From CAZCZU01 sp964503475 (GTDB lineage: Bacteria; Pseudomonadota; Zetaproteobacteria; Mariprofundales; Mariprofundaceae): DNA of 64,000 nt. The stretch is from positions 1 through 64,000 of the forward strand of contig CAZCZU010000006.1 of NCBI GenBank assembly GCA_964503475.1. The letters are read 5' to 3'. Below the pieces are notes generated by a model. The model searched no databases and was not told where the DNA came from. It saw only the letters and a program-made list of their open reading frames with translations. Position 1 is the first letter of the stretch. The number at the start of each line of letters is the position of its first letter. The position numbers were made by a program, and so were the translations under genes. Of the stretch, positions 47,369-59,162 are shown one piece after another.

Positions 47369-48739
47369 ATGCGCATCACCATCAGCCTGTTTCTGCTGCT
47401 CTGCGGGGCGGCTGTGGCCATATCCGCCGGCGCACGTAACGAAGTACGTCTGCTCGATATCCATGGAGCCATCGGCCCTGCCGTGGCCGATTACGTCGAC
47501 CGGGGACTAAACGATGCCAGCAAGGCCAACGATGCAGCGGTGATCCTGCGCCTCGACACCCCCGGCGGCCTGGATGCCTCGATGCGCGACATCATCCGCA
47601 ACATCCTGGCCTCCGATGTACCGGTGATCGCCTGGGTGGCCCCGAACGGGGCACGCGCCGCCAGCGCCGGCACCTATATTCTTTATGCCTCCCATATCGC
47701 CGCCATGAGCCCCGCCTCCAATCTGGGTGCGGCCACGCCGGTGCAGATCGGCGGCATGCCGGAAGCACCGAAGCCGGGCAACGCCCCGCAAGTGGATAAC
47801 AAAGCGAAAAAATCGGCGGACGACGGCAACACCATGCATCGCAAGATGACCAACGATGCCGTCGCCTATATCCGGGGACTGGCCGACATGCGCGGGCGCA
47901 ATGCCGACTGGGCCGAGAAAGCGGTGCGCGAAGCGGCCAGTCTCTCGGCCACGGCAGCCGTGAAGCAACATGTCGTCGACCTGATCGCCGCCGATATCCC
48001 CGCCCTGCTCAAGGCGGTGGACGGACGCACGGTGGATACGGCCGCCGGGCCGCGCACGCTGCATACAAAAGATGCACAGATCATCCATGCCGAGCCCGAC
48101 TGGCGCAGCGAACTTCTGGCTGTCATCACCGACCCGAACATCGCCTACCTGTTGATGCTGCTCGGCTTCTACGGCCTCTTCTTCGAAATGATGAATCCCG
48201 GCTTCATCCTGCCGGGGGTGGTGGGCGCCATCTGCCTGCTGCTGGCCATGTTCGCCTTCCAGGTGCTGCCGATCAATTACGCCGGCCTGGGGCTGATCCT
48301 GCTCGGCATCGCCTTCATGGTGGCCGAGGTGTTCGTGCCCAGCTTCGGTGCGCTCGGCATCGGCGGGCTGACCGCCTTCGTCATCGGCTCGATCATCCTG
48401 CTCGACACCGATGCCCCCGGCTATTCGATCTCGCTCGGCCTCATCGCGGGGCTGGGCCTGGCCAGCGCCCTCTTCTTCATCACCGTGGCCGGCATGGTGC
48501 TCAAGGCACGCCGTAACCCGGTGATCAGCGGGCCTGAGGAGATGATCGGCCTGACCGGGCGGGCGGTGGATGATTTCAGCGACGGGCATGGCCACGTGCA
48601 TGTGCATGGCGAGATATGGCAGGCCGTCGCCGCTCAAACCGTCGCAAAAGATATGCCCGTCCGGGTCACGGCCATGCACGACCTGACCCTGAGCATCGAA
48701 CCTGTCAGCCAATCCACTTCAGAGGAGCCACCGTCATGA
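47369..48739 (+). CDS. NfeD-family membrane-bound serine protease (ClpP class)
   Basis: A periplasmic/membrane protease paired with stomatins. An N-terminal signal segment precedes a ClpP-like domain (DTPGGLDASMRD). The likely nucleophile serine is in ARAASAGTYILY (about residue 99) and the catalytic lysine in HRKMTNDAVAYIRGLA, as in Pyrococcus 1510-N. About four membrane segments follow, then an OB-fold NfeD domain containing the histidine-rich DGHGHVHVHGE. I use the ATG at 47369, which has GGGG just upstream; an in-frame ATG at 47354 has no visible ribosome site. ATGA couples it to the SPFH gene. Product about 456 residues. Confidence 0.88.
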   Translation: MRITISLFLLLCGAAVAISAGARNEVRLLDIHGAIGPAVADYVDRGLNDASKANDAAVILRLDTPGGLDASMRDIIRNILASDVPVIAWVAPNGARAASAGTYILYASHIAAMSPASNLGAATPVQIGGMPEAPKPGNAPQVDNKAKKSADDGNTMHRKMTNDAVAYIRGLADMRGRNADWAEKAVREAASLSATAAVKQHVVDLIAADIPALLKAVDGRTVDTAAGPRTLHTKDAQIIHAEPDWRSELLAVITDPNIAYLLMLLGFYGLFFEMMNPGFILPGVVGAICLLLAMFAFQVLPINYAGLGLILLGIAFMVAEVFVPSFGALGIGGLTAFVIGSIILLDTDAPGYSISLGLIAGLGLASALFFITVAGMVLKARRNPVISGPEEMIGLTGRAVDDFSDGHGHVHVHGEIWQAVAAQTVAKDMPVRVTAMHDLTLSIEPVSQSTSEEPPS

Positions 48740-49494
48740 GCTACTTTTTGCTATTCACCCTCGTCTTCATCGCCATCATTATCATCTCCGCCTTCCGGGT
48801 GCTGCGCGAATACGAGCGCGGCGTCGTATTCATGCTCGGACGCTTCTGGAAGGTGAAGGGCCCGGGCCTGATCCTGATCATCCCGGTGATCCAGCAGATG
48901 GTGCGCGTCGACATGCGCACCTTCGTCTTCGACGTGCCGACCCAGGATGTGATCAGCCGCGACAATGTCTCGGTCAAGGTCAATGCCGTGCTCTACTTCC
49001 GGGTCGTCGACTCGCAGAAGGCGATCATCCATGTCGAGAATTTCTTCGATGCCACAAGCCAGCTGGCACAGACGACGCTGCGCAGCGTACTGGGCCAGCA
49101 CGAGCTGGACGAGATGCTGGCCGAGCGCGACAAGCTCAATGCCGACATCCAGAAGATTCTCGATGCCCAGACCGATGCCTGGGGCATCAAGGTGGCCAAT
49201 GTCGAGATCAAGCATGTCGACCTGGACGAAAGCATGATCCGGGCCATCGCCCGCCAGGCCGAGGCCGAACGCGAACGGCGCGCCAAGGTGATCCATGCCG
49301 AGGGCGAGCAGCAGGCCTCGGCAAGGCTGCTGGAGGCGGCCCAGACCCTGGCTAAACAACCGCAAAGCCTGCAGCTGCGTTACCTGCAGACCCTGACCGA
49401 GATCGCAGCCGAAAAGAACTCGACCATCGTCTTCCCGCTGCCGATGGACATGATCCAGCCGCTGCTCGATCTCGCCTCACGGGCGAAGCGCTGA
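48736..49494 (+). CDS. SPFH/stomatin-like membrane protein (slipin)
   Basis: Stomatin partner of the NfeD protease. From the ATG at 48736 (AGAGGAG upstream, ATGA overlap) it has 252 residues: one N-terminal membrane segment, the slipin signature EYERGVVFMLGRFWKVKGPG, the SPFH/PHB domain with DVPTQDVISRDNVSVKVNAV, and a C-terminal coiled coil rich in AEAERERRAK. Such proteins form large membrane rings or microdomains and control NfeD-type proteolysis. In-frame sequence upstream to 48616 lies inside nfeD and is rejected. Confidence 0.92.
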   Translation: MSYFLLFTLVFIAIIIISAFRVLREYERGVVFMLGRFWKVKGPGLILIIPVIQQMVRVDMRTFVFDVPTQDVISRDNVSVKVNAVLYFRVVDSQKAIIHVENFFDATSQLAQTTLRSVLGQHELDEMLAERDKLNADIQKILDAQTDAWGIKVANVEIKHVDLDESMIRAIARQAEAERERRAKVIHAEGEQQASARLLEAAQTLAKQPQSLQLRYLQTLTEIAAEKNSTIVFPLPMDMIQPLLDLASRAKR

Positions 49495-49573
49495 TCGCCC
49501 TGCCGCGTCGGCAAGCCGCATCAACGGACGTTGCGGTGTCGACTCGCCCCGCCGCGCTGTTACACTCCGGCGG

Positions 49574-50140
49574 ATGACCTTTTCGGCCTGCGTGCAGCCA
49601 GTCAACCGGCAGCTCCGCCATCTTGCGGCGGCGGCACTGCTGCTGCTGTGCCAGAACGGGCAGGCGGTGGCCGACGATATACCGCTGCTGCAGATCGATC
49701 ACTCAGGCCCCGTCATCTACTGCGATGTCGGCCCGATCGCCGACCGCAAGCAGTTTGTGCGCATCCTCAACGAGGGTACGCCGCTGACCATCACCTGGAA
49801 ACTGACCATCGAGCGGGTACGCAACTACCTGCCCGACGAGGAGATCGGTACGGTCACCCTGATTCGTCAGGCGATCCCGGACCTGGTGACACGCAGCTGG
49901 CAGGTGACCGACAGCAACAGCGATATCAGCCGCAGGGTCGCCAGTGCCGGGGATGCTGCCGACTTCCTGGCCACCATCAGCCACTTTCCGGTCATCGACC
50001 GCAGTCTATTGAAGGCGGATGAGACCTACGTCATCACCGCCACCGTCCACATCGACGAAGGCATCACCGAAGCATCGTGGTGGCGTGATCTGATCCGCTT
50101 CGGCAAAACCGTCGCCAGCGGGGAACTGCAACTGCCATGA
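49574..50140 (+). CDS. DUF4390 domain protein
   Basis: A 188-residue predicted exported protein. A signal peptide ends near AVA around residue 33; the mature part alternates short strands and contains LTITWKLTIERVRNYLPDEE and WRDLIRFGKTVASGELQLP, typical of DUF4390. No function is established. Its last four bases overlap the ntrY-like gene, and DUF4390 genes upstream of NtrY-type sensor kinases are a known arrangement, so a role in signalling to that kinase is a reasonable inference. No cysteine-based or enzymatic motif is visible. Confidence 0.8.
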   Translation: MTFSACVQPVNRQLRHLAAAALLLLCQNGQAVADDIPLLQIDHSGPVIYCDVGPIADRKQFVRILNEGTPLTITWKLTIERVRNYLPDEEIGTVTLIRQAIPDLVTRSWQVTDSNSDISRRVASAGDAADFLATISHFPVIDRSLLKADETYVITATVHIDEGITEASWWRDLIRFGKTVASGELQLP

Positions 50141-52289
50141 GCCGCACGCTGCGGTGGCTCCCCATCCTGCTCTGCCTGGCCTTGTGGGGGGTCATCTATC
50201 TACTCTGGCCGCAATCGGCCGGCAACGACTCCAACCTGATTGCCTGGGTCAACATCGCCCTGCTCTTCCTGCTGTCATTGCTGTTGCTGCGCTACGGCCT
50301 GCGCCTGCTAAACGAGAGCGAGGAGCGCCGTCCGGGCTCGCGCCTGCGTGCCAAGCTGGTGATGGCCCTGGTCGGCATGTTGCTGATCCCGACGGGCCTT
50401 GTGCAGATCACCGCCAACCAGATGGTCGAGCGCGGCATGAACATCTGGTTCGATGTGCGCGTCGATACGCTGCTCGATCGGGCCCTGAACCTGGCCCAGG
50501 GCTTCTATGCCCGCATCGACCAGGATCTGCAGCAGGGGCTGGCCTCGGCCATGAACGACGACCTGCTGCTCTCCCGCGTCTCGGTGATGCCGCTCAGCTA
50601 CACGGCCCTGATCGGGCGCATGAACGAGATTCTCGATCATGAGGGGTGGCAGAGCCTGCAGCTTTACGATGTCAACGAACGCCTGATCGCCAGCGTGCAG
50701 GCGGAGGGGCTGGCCGGGCTTGATTCCGGTTCCCTGAGTGAGCAGGCCCGCATGTCGATGGTGCTCGGGCGCGTCACCACCGAACTGATCACCCGCGATG
50801 GCGAGGAGCTGGCCGTCGGCTATGCACCGCTGAAGGTGCACCAGAACACCGTCGGCCTGCTCAAGGCCGAGATGCGTCTGCCGATTGGTATCGTACAGAA
50901 TGCGCGTGCGGTCGAGACCGACTACCGCACCTACAAGGAGCTGGAGCGGCATCGTCAGTCGATCCGTCAGGCCTTCACGCACGTGATGCTGATTGTCACC
51001 CTGTTGATCATCCTGACCGCCGGCATTGTCGCCATCGCCTTCGCCCGCCGCCTCACGGCCCCGATCGGCGATCTTGCCCATGCCCTGCAGCGCGTCACCG
51101 AGGGCGATCTCAATGTCTCGATTCCCGCCGCCCCGGACGATGAACTCGGTTCGCTGGTCCACTTCTTCAACCGCATGACCCTGCGCCTGAAGCAGAATAT
51201 GGAGGCACTGGAGAAGGCGCAGGTGGACCTGACCAATGCGCTGGGCAGCAGCCGCCAGCGCCAGTACGTGCTGGAGACACTGCTGGCCAACCTGCAGACC
51301 GGCGTACTGCTGCTCAATGCCGACGGCAGCATCCGCCTGATCAACGAATCGTTGCGCCAGCTGTTGCACCTCTCCGGCGACTGGATGGTCGGCCGTAATA
51401 TCCAGGCCCTGACCGGCGGCCGCCTGCACCAGGTCGGCCACTTCTTCGACGAGCTGCAACACCAGCAGGCCGATCATCTGCAGCACGAACTGGAGCTGAC
51501 CATCGAGCATCGCAAGCTGCAGATCCTGATTCGTGGTGCCCGCCTCAGCGAATCGGGCGAATCCGGCTTCTCCGGCTACCTGCTGGTACTCGATGACGTC
51601 AGCCAGCTGGCCGAGGCACAACGCCACCGCGCCTGGGCCGAGGTGGCGCAGAGGCTGGCGCACGAGATCAAGAACCCGCTCACCCCGATCAAGCTGGCCG
51701 CCGAACGGCTGCAGCGCCGCTTCCGCAAGCAGGCGGATGACCCGGTCGTATTCGATACCTGCACGCATGCCATCATCGGCCAGGTGGAACGGCTGCAGCG
51801 CCTGATCGCCGACTTCTCCACCCTGGCACGCATGCCCAAGCCGAAGTGCAGCGAAACCCGGGTCGAAATCTTCACGCACGAGATCGAGGAGCTCTACAAC
51901 GCCTACCGCCGCGTCGATGTGCAGAGCCCCGAAGATGCGCTCACCTGCTTCTGCGATGCCGACCAGATCCGCCAGATCCTGATCAACCTGATGGACAATG
52001 CCCTGGCCGCCACCGAGGCGGAAAACCGGCCGGTACGCCTCTACGTCAGCAATGACGAGAACGAGGTGCAGATTCATGTCGAGGATGAGGGTCCAGGTAT
52101 CCCGAGCGAGATACGGAGCCATATCTTCGATGCCTACTACTCGACCAAGGAGCAGGGCTCGGGCCTCGGCCTCTCGATCGCCAAGCGTATCGCCGACGAA
52201 CATAGCGGCGCGCTGGAGCTGGTATCGGCCGCCAAACCGACGCACTTCTGCTTGCGCCTGCCCAGGCAAAACCCCAACATGGAGCGCCC

Positions 52290-52293
<4 letters not shown>
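50137..52293 (+). CDS. ntrY: NtrY-like sensor histidine kinase
   Basis: A 718-residue membrane kinase. Two membrane segments lie within about residues 5-55, a third near 75-95, then a periplasmic sensor region and a fourth segment around 285-310. A HAMP domain (LTAPIGDLAHALQRVTEGD) and a PAS domain follow. The phosphoacceptor is H509 in AHEIKNPLTPIKLAAERL, and the ATPase domain has DNALAAT, DEGPGIP and GSGLGLSIAKRI. The layout is that of NtrY. The next gene is its regulator, joined by ATGA. With trkAH downstream, redox, nitrogen or envelope cues are all possible signals. Confidence 0.92.
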
Positions 52294-53671
<1,378 letters not shown>

Positions 53672-53675
<4 letters not shown>

Positions 53676-55048
53676 ACGTCCTGATCCTCGGTGCCGGCGA
53701 AGTCGGCTTCCACATCGCCCAGCGCCTGGCCACCGAGGGCAACGATGTCGCCGTCATCGACAACGATGCCGAACGCCTGCAGCGCGTCGCCGATACCATG
53801 GATGTGCGCACCGTCCTCGGCCACGCCTCGCATCCGCATGTGCTGGCGCAGGCGGGAGCGGAGAATGTCGAGCTGCTGATCGCCGCCACCATGAGCGACG
53901 AGACCAACATGCTCGCCTGCCAGGTGGCGCATACGCTGTTCAAGGTGACCACCAAGATGGCCCGCATCCGCGAGCCGAGCTATGTGAACCATCCCCAGCT
54001 TTTCGGTCGCGACGAGCTGCCGATCGATCTGATCATCTCGCCGGAGCGCGAGGCGGCCCGCTCGATCATCAAGCGTTTCCAGGTCTCCTCCGCCGTCGAT
54101 GCGCAGGAGTTCGCCGACGGCAAGGTGCAGCTGCTCGGCATGCGCGTACCGCCCAAGGGAATCCTGGCCGGCATCGCGCTCAATGAGCTGGGCGAGGTAC
54201 TGGGCGATCTGCGCGCCTATGTGGTGGCGCACGAGCACAACCACATCTGGAAAGTGCCGGGGCCGGATACGGTATTGCTGGCCGGTGACAGCGTCTATAT
54301 CGCCGTACCGGGCGACCAGGTAGATGCCCTGCTGAAGACGATCGGCAGCGAGATCAGCATCGGCCTGCCGCGCCAGCGCCATGCCATGCTGGTCGGCGGC
54401 GGTCATGTCGGCTTCATCGTCGCCCAGGAGCTGGAGCGGCTCGGCGTGTCGCTGAAGGTGATCGAGTTCAATCCCCACCGTGCCGCCTGGCTGGCCGAGA
54501 ACCTGCACAAGAGTGTGGTCATCCAGGGCGATGCCCTGGACCGCGACCTGCTCGAGGAGGAGGGGATCGATGGCATGGAGGATTTCCTGGCCCTGACCAA
54601 CGACGATGAGACCAACATCCTGGTCAGCCTGATCGCCAAGAAGTACGAGGTGCCGCACATTGTCACCCTGGTCAACCGCGGCATGTACACCGAGCTGGTG
54701 CGCCAGGTGGGGCTCGATATCACCGTATCGCCGCGCCTGACCACCGCTGCCGCCATCCTGCGCCATGTGCGCAAGGGCCGGATCATCGGCATGTCCTCGC
54801 TGGGGGACGGCACGCTGGAGGTGCTGGAGGCGGAAGCGCTGAAGACCTCGAGCATCCTGCATACGCCGCTGAAGGCACTCGAGCTGCCGGCCGGCACCGC
54901 CATCGCCGCCATCGTGCGCGACGACAAGGTGATCATCCCGGACGGCAACTCGCGCGTACTTCCCAACGACCACGTCGTCCTGGTCACCCACAGCAACACA
55001 CTGCGCGAGGTGGAACGCCTCTTCGAAGTGCGGCTGGAATTCTTCTAA
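53672..55048 (+). CDS. trkA: Trk potassium system peripheral subunit TrkA
   Basis: TrkA is the NAD-binding regulatory subunit of the Trk potassium uptake system. The 458-residue protein has two tandem RCK units: NVLILGAGEVGFHIAQRLA at the start and AMLVGGGHVGFIVAQELE around residue 235, each a Rossmann fold followed by a TrkA-C domain. Length equals that of E. coli TrkA (458). It overlaps ntrX by ATGA, so it is probably in the same transcript as the two-component system. trkH follows after 18 bases. Confidence 0.96.
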
Positions 55049-55066
55049 CAGGGCCGGCCGGAAACG

Positions 55067-56506
55067 ATGCACTGGAGGGGAGTATTCTGGACACTGGGTG
55101 TGCTTACGGCGCTGTTCGGCGTCGGCATGCTGTTTCCGGCCATCATCTCGCTCTACTACCACACCGGCCATGCCGACCATTTCGTGCTGGCGGGATCGCT
55201 GGTCTCGCTGCTGGGGCTGACCATGATGCGCAGCATCGGCGGCGCCCCGGAGCAGCTGACCCACAAGGATGGCTTCCTGATCGTCGCTCTGGCCTGGATT
55301 TTCCTTTCCATGCTGGGGGCGGTCCCCTTCTGGACCACCGGCGTCTGCAGCAGTGTCATCGACGGCCTGTTCGAATCGACCTCGGGGCTGACCACCACCG
55401 GAGCAACCATCCTCTCGGGGCTGGATAACCAGCCGCCATCGATCCTTTTCTGGCGCTCGATGCAGGAGTGGCTGGGCGGCATGGGTATCATCGTCCTGGC
55501 CGTGGCCGTGATGCCGCTGCTCGGTGTGGGCGGCATGCAGCTGTTCCGGGCCGAAACGCCGGGACCGGTGAAAGACAAGCTGACCGCCCGCGTTACCGAA
55601 ACGGCCAAGGCACTCTGGTACATCTATCTGGGCATGACCATCGTCACCACCTTCGCCCTGTGGCTGGCCGGCATGACGCTGTTCGATGCCATCAACCACG
55701 CCATGTGCACCATCGCCATCGGCGGCTTCTCCACCCACGATGCCAGCATCGGCTACTACGACTCGCCGCTGATCAACATGGTCATCGTCGTGTTCATGCT
55801 GATGGCCGGTGTCAATTTCACCCTCCACTTCGCATCGCTTCGGCGCGGCTTCTCGCCCTTCATCTATTTCCGCGATGATGAGTTCCGCACCTACCTGAAG
55901 TGGGTCATCACCCTGATTGTGCTGGTCGGCCTGCTGGCGCTCACCTCCGGCAAGGGGAGCTGGGATCAGGTGATCTTCAATACCGTCTCGATCGCCACCA
56001 CCACCGGCTTCGCCGTCAGCGACTACGCCCTGTGGCCGCCGGGAACGACGATGCTGCTGCTGATGGCGATGTTCGTCGGTGCCTGTGCCGGCTCCACCGG
56101 CGGCGGCATCAAGGTGGTACGCGTACTGCTGCTCTTCCGCCAGGGCATGCGCGAGCTCTACCGCCTGATTCATCCGCACGCGGTGGCCCGCATCAAGCTG
56201 GGGCGCCAGAGTGTATCGGAGCCGGTCGTGCAGGCGCTGTGGGGCTTCTTCGTGCTCTACATGGTCAGCTATGCGGTGATCTGTGTGCTGCTCGCCTTCA
56301 CCGGCGTCGACCTGGCCACCACCCTGACCGCCACCGCTGCCTGCCTGACCAACACCGGCCCCGGCTTCGGCGATGTCGGCCCCGCCTCCAACTACGCCAC
56401 CCTGCCGGATACGGCCAAGGGGGTCTTGATGTTCGGCATGGTGCTCGGGCGTCTGGAGATCTTCACCTTCTTCGTCATGCTGATTCCGGAGTTCTGGAAG
56501 CGCTAA
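55067..56506 (+). CDS. trkH: Trk potassium uptake channel TrkH
   Basis: TrkH is the ion-conducting subunit. The 479-residue protein has four M1-P-M2 repeats; selectivity-filter segments are recognisable as STSGLTTTGATIL, CTIAIGGFSTHDASI, TVSIATTTGFAVSD and CLTNTGPGFGDVGP. The long arginine/lysine loops between repeats are typical of TrkH/TrkG. It forms the complex with TrkA encoded just upstream. No clear terminator is seen in the 118-base gap before the convergent rnr gene. Confidence 0.96.
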   Translation: MHWRGVFWTLGVLTALFGVGMLFPAIISLYYHTGHADHFVLAGSLVSLLGLTMMRSIGGAPEQLTHKDGFLIVALAWIFLSMLGAVPFWTTGVCSSVIDGLFESTSGLTTTGATILSGLDNQPPSILFWRSMQEWLGGMGIIVLAVAVMPLLGVGGMQLFRAETPGPVKDKLTARVTETAKALWYIYLGMTIVTTFALWLAGMTLFDAINHAMCTIAIGGFSTHDASIGYYDSPLINMVIVVFMLMAGVNFTLHFASLRRGFSPFIYFRDDEFRTYLKWVITLIVLVGLLALTSGKGSWDQVIFNTVSIATTTGFAVSDYALWPPGTTMLLLMAMFVGACAGSTGGGIKVVRVLLLFRQGMRELYRLIHPHAVARIKLGRQSVSEPVVQALWGFFVLYMVSYAVICVLLAFTGVDLATTLTATAACLTNTGPGFGDVGPASNYATLPDTAKGVLMFGMVLGRLEIFTFFVMLIPEFWKR

Positions 56507-56624
56507 GCGGAATTGCCCGGGAAGGCATTCCTACCGAGCCCTCTTCTTTATCCACACCCAACGCCCCGACAAGCAACTGAGGTATAAACGTGCTGCTAAC
56601 GGGGGATCAAAATCAGGATACTGA

Positions 56625-58928
56625 TTAGCGCTTGCGCCGGCGCGGCGGTTTGCCGCCCCCCTTTCCGTCACGGGCATGCTTACCCCGCCGCGGGCGATCC
56701 CCGTCGCGTTTGGGGCGCGAAGTGCGCAGCGGCTTGTGTTCGGCGATCGGGGCCGGATGCTCCACCGTCTCACCGACCAGCGTCACATTGATCATGCCGC
56801 GCACCGGATCGGTCGACTCGATCGTCACCTCCACCTTGTCGCCCAGGGCGAAGGTGATACCGCCCCGGCGCGACACCAGGCGGTGGTGCACTTCGTCATG
56901 CGAAAAGCTGCCGGAGAGCAGATCAACATTGAGCGAACCCTCGGCCAATGAGGGCTGCAGCTCGAAGAAAATCCTGCGCTTGGTCAGCCCGGCAATGATG
57001 GCCGGCATCGTCTGCCCCACATCCTTCTTATGATAAAGGGCGGCCAGCATCGCCTGCGTATCCCATTCGGCCCGCTGCTGCTTGCGCTCCTGGGTTGAGG
57101 TCTGCTCACCGATGGCGGCAAGCGTATCGGCCGGCTGTACATCGTCCGGATTGGCGCCGTTGACCAATGCCTTCAGTCGCCGGTGCACGGTCAGATCGGC
57201 ATAGCGACGGATCGGGCTGGTGAAGTGGCAGTAAGAGCGGTAGGCGAGACCGAAGTGGCCGTCGTTGTTGGTCGTGTAACGTGCCTGCTGCATCGAACGC
57301 AGGATCAGGCGATGCAGCACATGCGCAAAGGGGCGCCCCTCCGACTGCTCCAGTACCCGCTGCACATCCCCCGGCTTCGGCGCCTGCCCCTCGCGATGGC
57401 GGATGGCGATACCGAACGGCTCCAGAAAGGCATTGAGCTTGTCGATCGCGGTGGCCTCCGGTGCCGGATGCACACGGTAAAGCAATGGCGAACCCTTGCT
57501 CTCGAAGTATTCGGCCACGGCCGTATTGGCGGCCAACATCATCTCCTCGATCAGCTTATGAGCCGTGTTGCGGTCACGCGACTGCATACCGGAGATGCCA
57601 TCCTCGTCGAGCATGGCCCGCACCTCGGGCAGGTCGAGATCCAGAGCCCCACGCTGCTCGCGCCCCTGCTCCAGCTTGGCGAACAGTTGATTGGCATCGT
57701 TCAGCATGGCGCGGATGGCGGGCTTCGCCACCGCCTGCTCATCATGATCCTCCAGCCAGGCGGCCACCTGCGTGTAGGTGAGGCGCGCCTGCGAATGGAT
57801 CAGCGCCTCATGGATACGGATCGAACGACGGATGCCGGCAGCATCGAAACGCATGCGCACCGCCATCGCCAGGCGCGGCACATCCGGATTGAGCGAGCAG
57901 AGGCCATTGGAGAGCTTCTCCGGCAGCATCGGAATGACGCGATCGGGAAAATAGAAGGAGTTGGAGCGGCTCAGGGCCTCCTCATCGAGGGCCGAGCCGG
58001 GCTTCACGTAGTGCGCCACATCGGCAATGGCCACCCACGCCTCGAAGCCCTCGCCGCGCGACTGCACGCAGATGGCATCATCGAAATCGCGCGCATCCTC
58101 GCCGTCGATGGTGACGAACGGCAGATGCGTCAGGTCGGTACGCCCCGCCTTGTCGGCATGGGCCACCTGGTCGGGGATGACGGCCGTCTCCTTCAGCACC
58201 GCATCGGGGAACTCATCCGGCAGCTCCTGCTCGGCAACGATCACCTCGATCAGGTCGGCGGGCTTCAGGGAGTCGCCGAGTACGCTGACCACACGACCGC
58301 GCAGCGGATCGGAATCGCGCTCGATCTCGATGCGTACCCAGTCGCCGTCGTGCGCGCCGTTGGCATCCTTTTTGGCCACCAGCACCGCAAACGGGAAACG
58401 ACGGGAACGGGGTTCGGCCAGGGCGATGCCGCCATCGATGCGCAACTGGGCCGTAATCGTCGTCTGCGCCTGCTTCACGACGCGGATCAGTTCGCCCGCC
58501 TCGCGGCCACGCCGGCGGATGACCCGCACCTCGACCATATCGCCGTGCATCACCCCGCGCATCTGCTCCGGCGGCAGGAAGATATCCTCAGCCCTCCCGG
58601 GCACGGCCACAAAGCCGAAGCCATCCGGATGGGCCGAGACCGTGCCCTGCCAGCTCGGCCCGTGCCCGCCCCGAAGGCGCACAGCCCTCAGGCGTTTGCC
58701 GTGGCGCTTGATCTCGCCCGCCTCCAGCATGGCATGCAGCTGCTCGTCCAGTTCGCGGTGCGAACGTGCCGTGCGCAGGTGCAGCATTTTGGCTATTTCG
58801 CCGGCACTAACGCCCCCCTGCTGCTCCTGCAGCAGCTGCAAAAGCTCAGCCCGGCCAACGCCGGATGGGCGCCGCTCGGGTCGTTTGCCGCCGTCGTGTG
58901 CGTGCGGTCGTGTTTTCTTTCTTGACAC
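56625..58928 (-). CDS. rnr: Ribonuclease R
   Basis: A processive 3'-5' exoribonuclease for structured RNA. The 767-residue protein has a basic N-terminal tail and helix-turn-helix (about 25-90), cold-shock domains, the RNB catalytic domain with DGEDARDFDDAI (metal-binding aspartates), an HFTSPIRRYADLTVHR segment, an S1 domain (GITFALGDKVEV) and a lysine/arginine-rich tail (RPRRGKHARDGKGGG). It starts at a GTG with GGAG seven bases upstream on the minus strand. The start codon overlaps the -35 hexamer of the divergent tRNA promoter. Confidence 0.95.
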   Translation of the reverse strand: MSRKKTRPHAHDGGKRPERRPSGVGRAELLQLLQEQQGGVSAGEIAKMLHLRTARSHRELDEQLHAMLEAGEIKRHGKRLRAVRLRGGHGPSWQGTVSAHPDGFGFVAVPGRAEDIFLPPEQMRGVMHGDMVEVRVIRRRGREAGELIRVVKQAQTTITAQLRIDGGIALAEPRSRRFPFAVLVAKKDANGAHDGDWVRIEIERDSDPLRGRVVSVLGDSLKPADLIEVIVAEQELPDEFPDAVLKETAVIPDQVAHADKAGRTDLTHLPFVTIDGEDARDFDDAICVQSRGEGFEAWVAIADVAHYVKPGSALDEEALSRSNSFYFPDRVIPMLPEKLSNGLCSLNPDVPRLAMAVRMRFDAAGIRRSIRIHEALIHSQARLTYTQVAAWLEDHDEQAVAKPAIRAMLNDANQLFAKLEQGREQRGALDLDLPEVRAMLDEDGISGMQSRDRNTAHKLIEEMMLAANTAVAEYFESKGSPLLYRVHPAPEATAIDKLNAFLEPFGIAIRHREGQAPKPGDVQRVLEQSEGRPFAHVLHRLILRSMQQARYTTNNDGHFGLAYRSYCHFTSPIRRYADLTVHRRLKALVNGANPDDVQPADTLAAIGEQTSTQERKQQRAEWDTQAMLAALYHKKDVGQTMPAIIAGLTKRRIFFELQPSLAEGSLNVDLLSGSFSHDEVHHRLVSRRGGITFALGDKVEVTIESTDPVRGMINVTLVGETVEHPAPIAEHKPLRTSRPKRDGDRPRRGKHARDGKGGGKPPRRRKR

Positions 58929-58949
58929 TTAATCACTCCAACTTACTAT
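58922..58949 (+). promoter_or_regulatory. Promoter of tRNA-Leu
   Basis: Perfect -35 TTGACA (58922-58927), 16-base spacer, TACTAT (58944-58949) as -10. Transcription would start near 58957, four bases before the mature tRNA 5' end. The -35 overlaps the rnr start codon on the other strand. Confidence 0.75.
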
Positions 58950-58960
58950 TCGCGCCACTT

Positions 58961-59047
<87 letters not shown>

Positions 59048-59056
59048 CATGAATAA

Positions 59057-59087
59057 GGTCCGGCATACTGCCGGGCCTTTTCTTTTT
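59057..59087 (+). terminator. Intrinsic terminator after tRNA-Leu
   Basis: GGTCCGGCA (59057-59065) pairs with TGCCGGGCC (59069-59077, one T-G) around TAC, followed by TTTTCTTTTT. It starts nine bases after the tRNA CCA. Confidence 0.93.
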
Positions 59088-59117
59088 AAGCCACCTGATT
59101 CGTCAAACTTCTTTTCT

Positions 59118-59131
59118 CAAGTATATACTTG
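59118..59131. promoter_or_regulatory. 14-bp perfect palindrome upstream of xerD
   Basis: CAAGTAT-ATACTTG, centred 38 bases before the xerD ATG. It contains TATACT (59124-59129), a good -10 hexamer. A second -10-like TATAGT lies at 59154-59159, directly before the gene. This could be a promoter whose -10 lies within an operator, but no matching palindrome elsewhere in the window names the regulator. Confidence 0.45.
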
Positions 59132-59162
59132 GCCTTGTGTCCATCTCTTCGAGTATAGTCGC

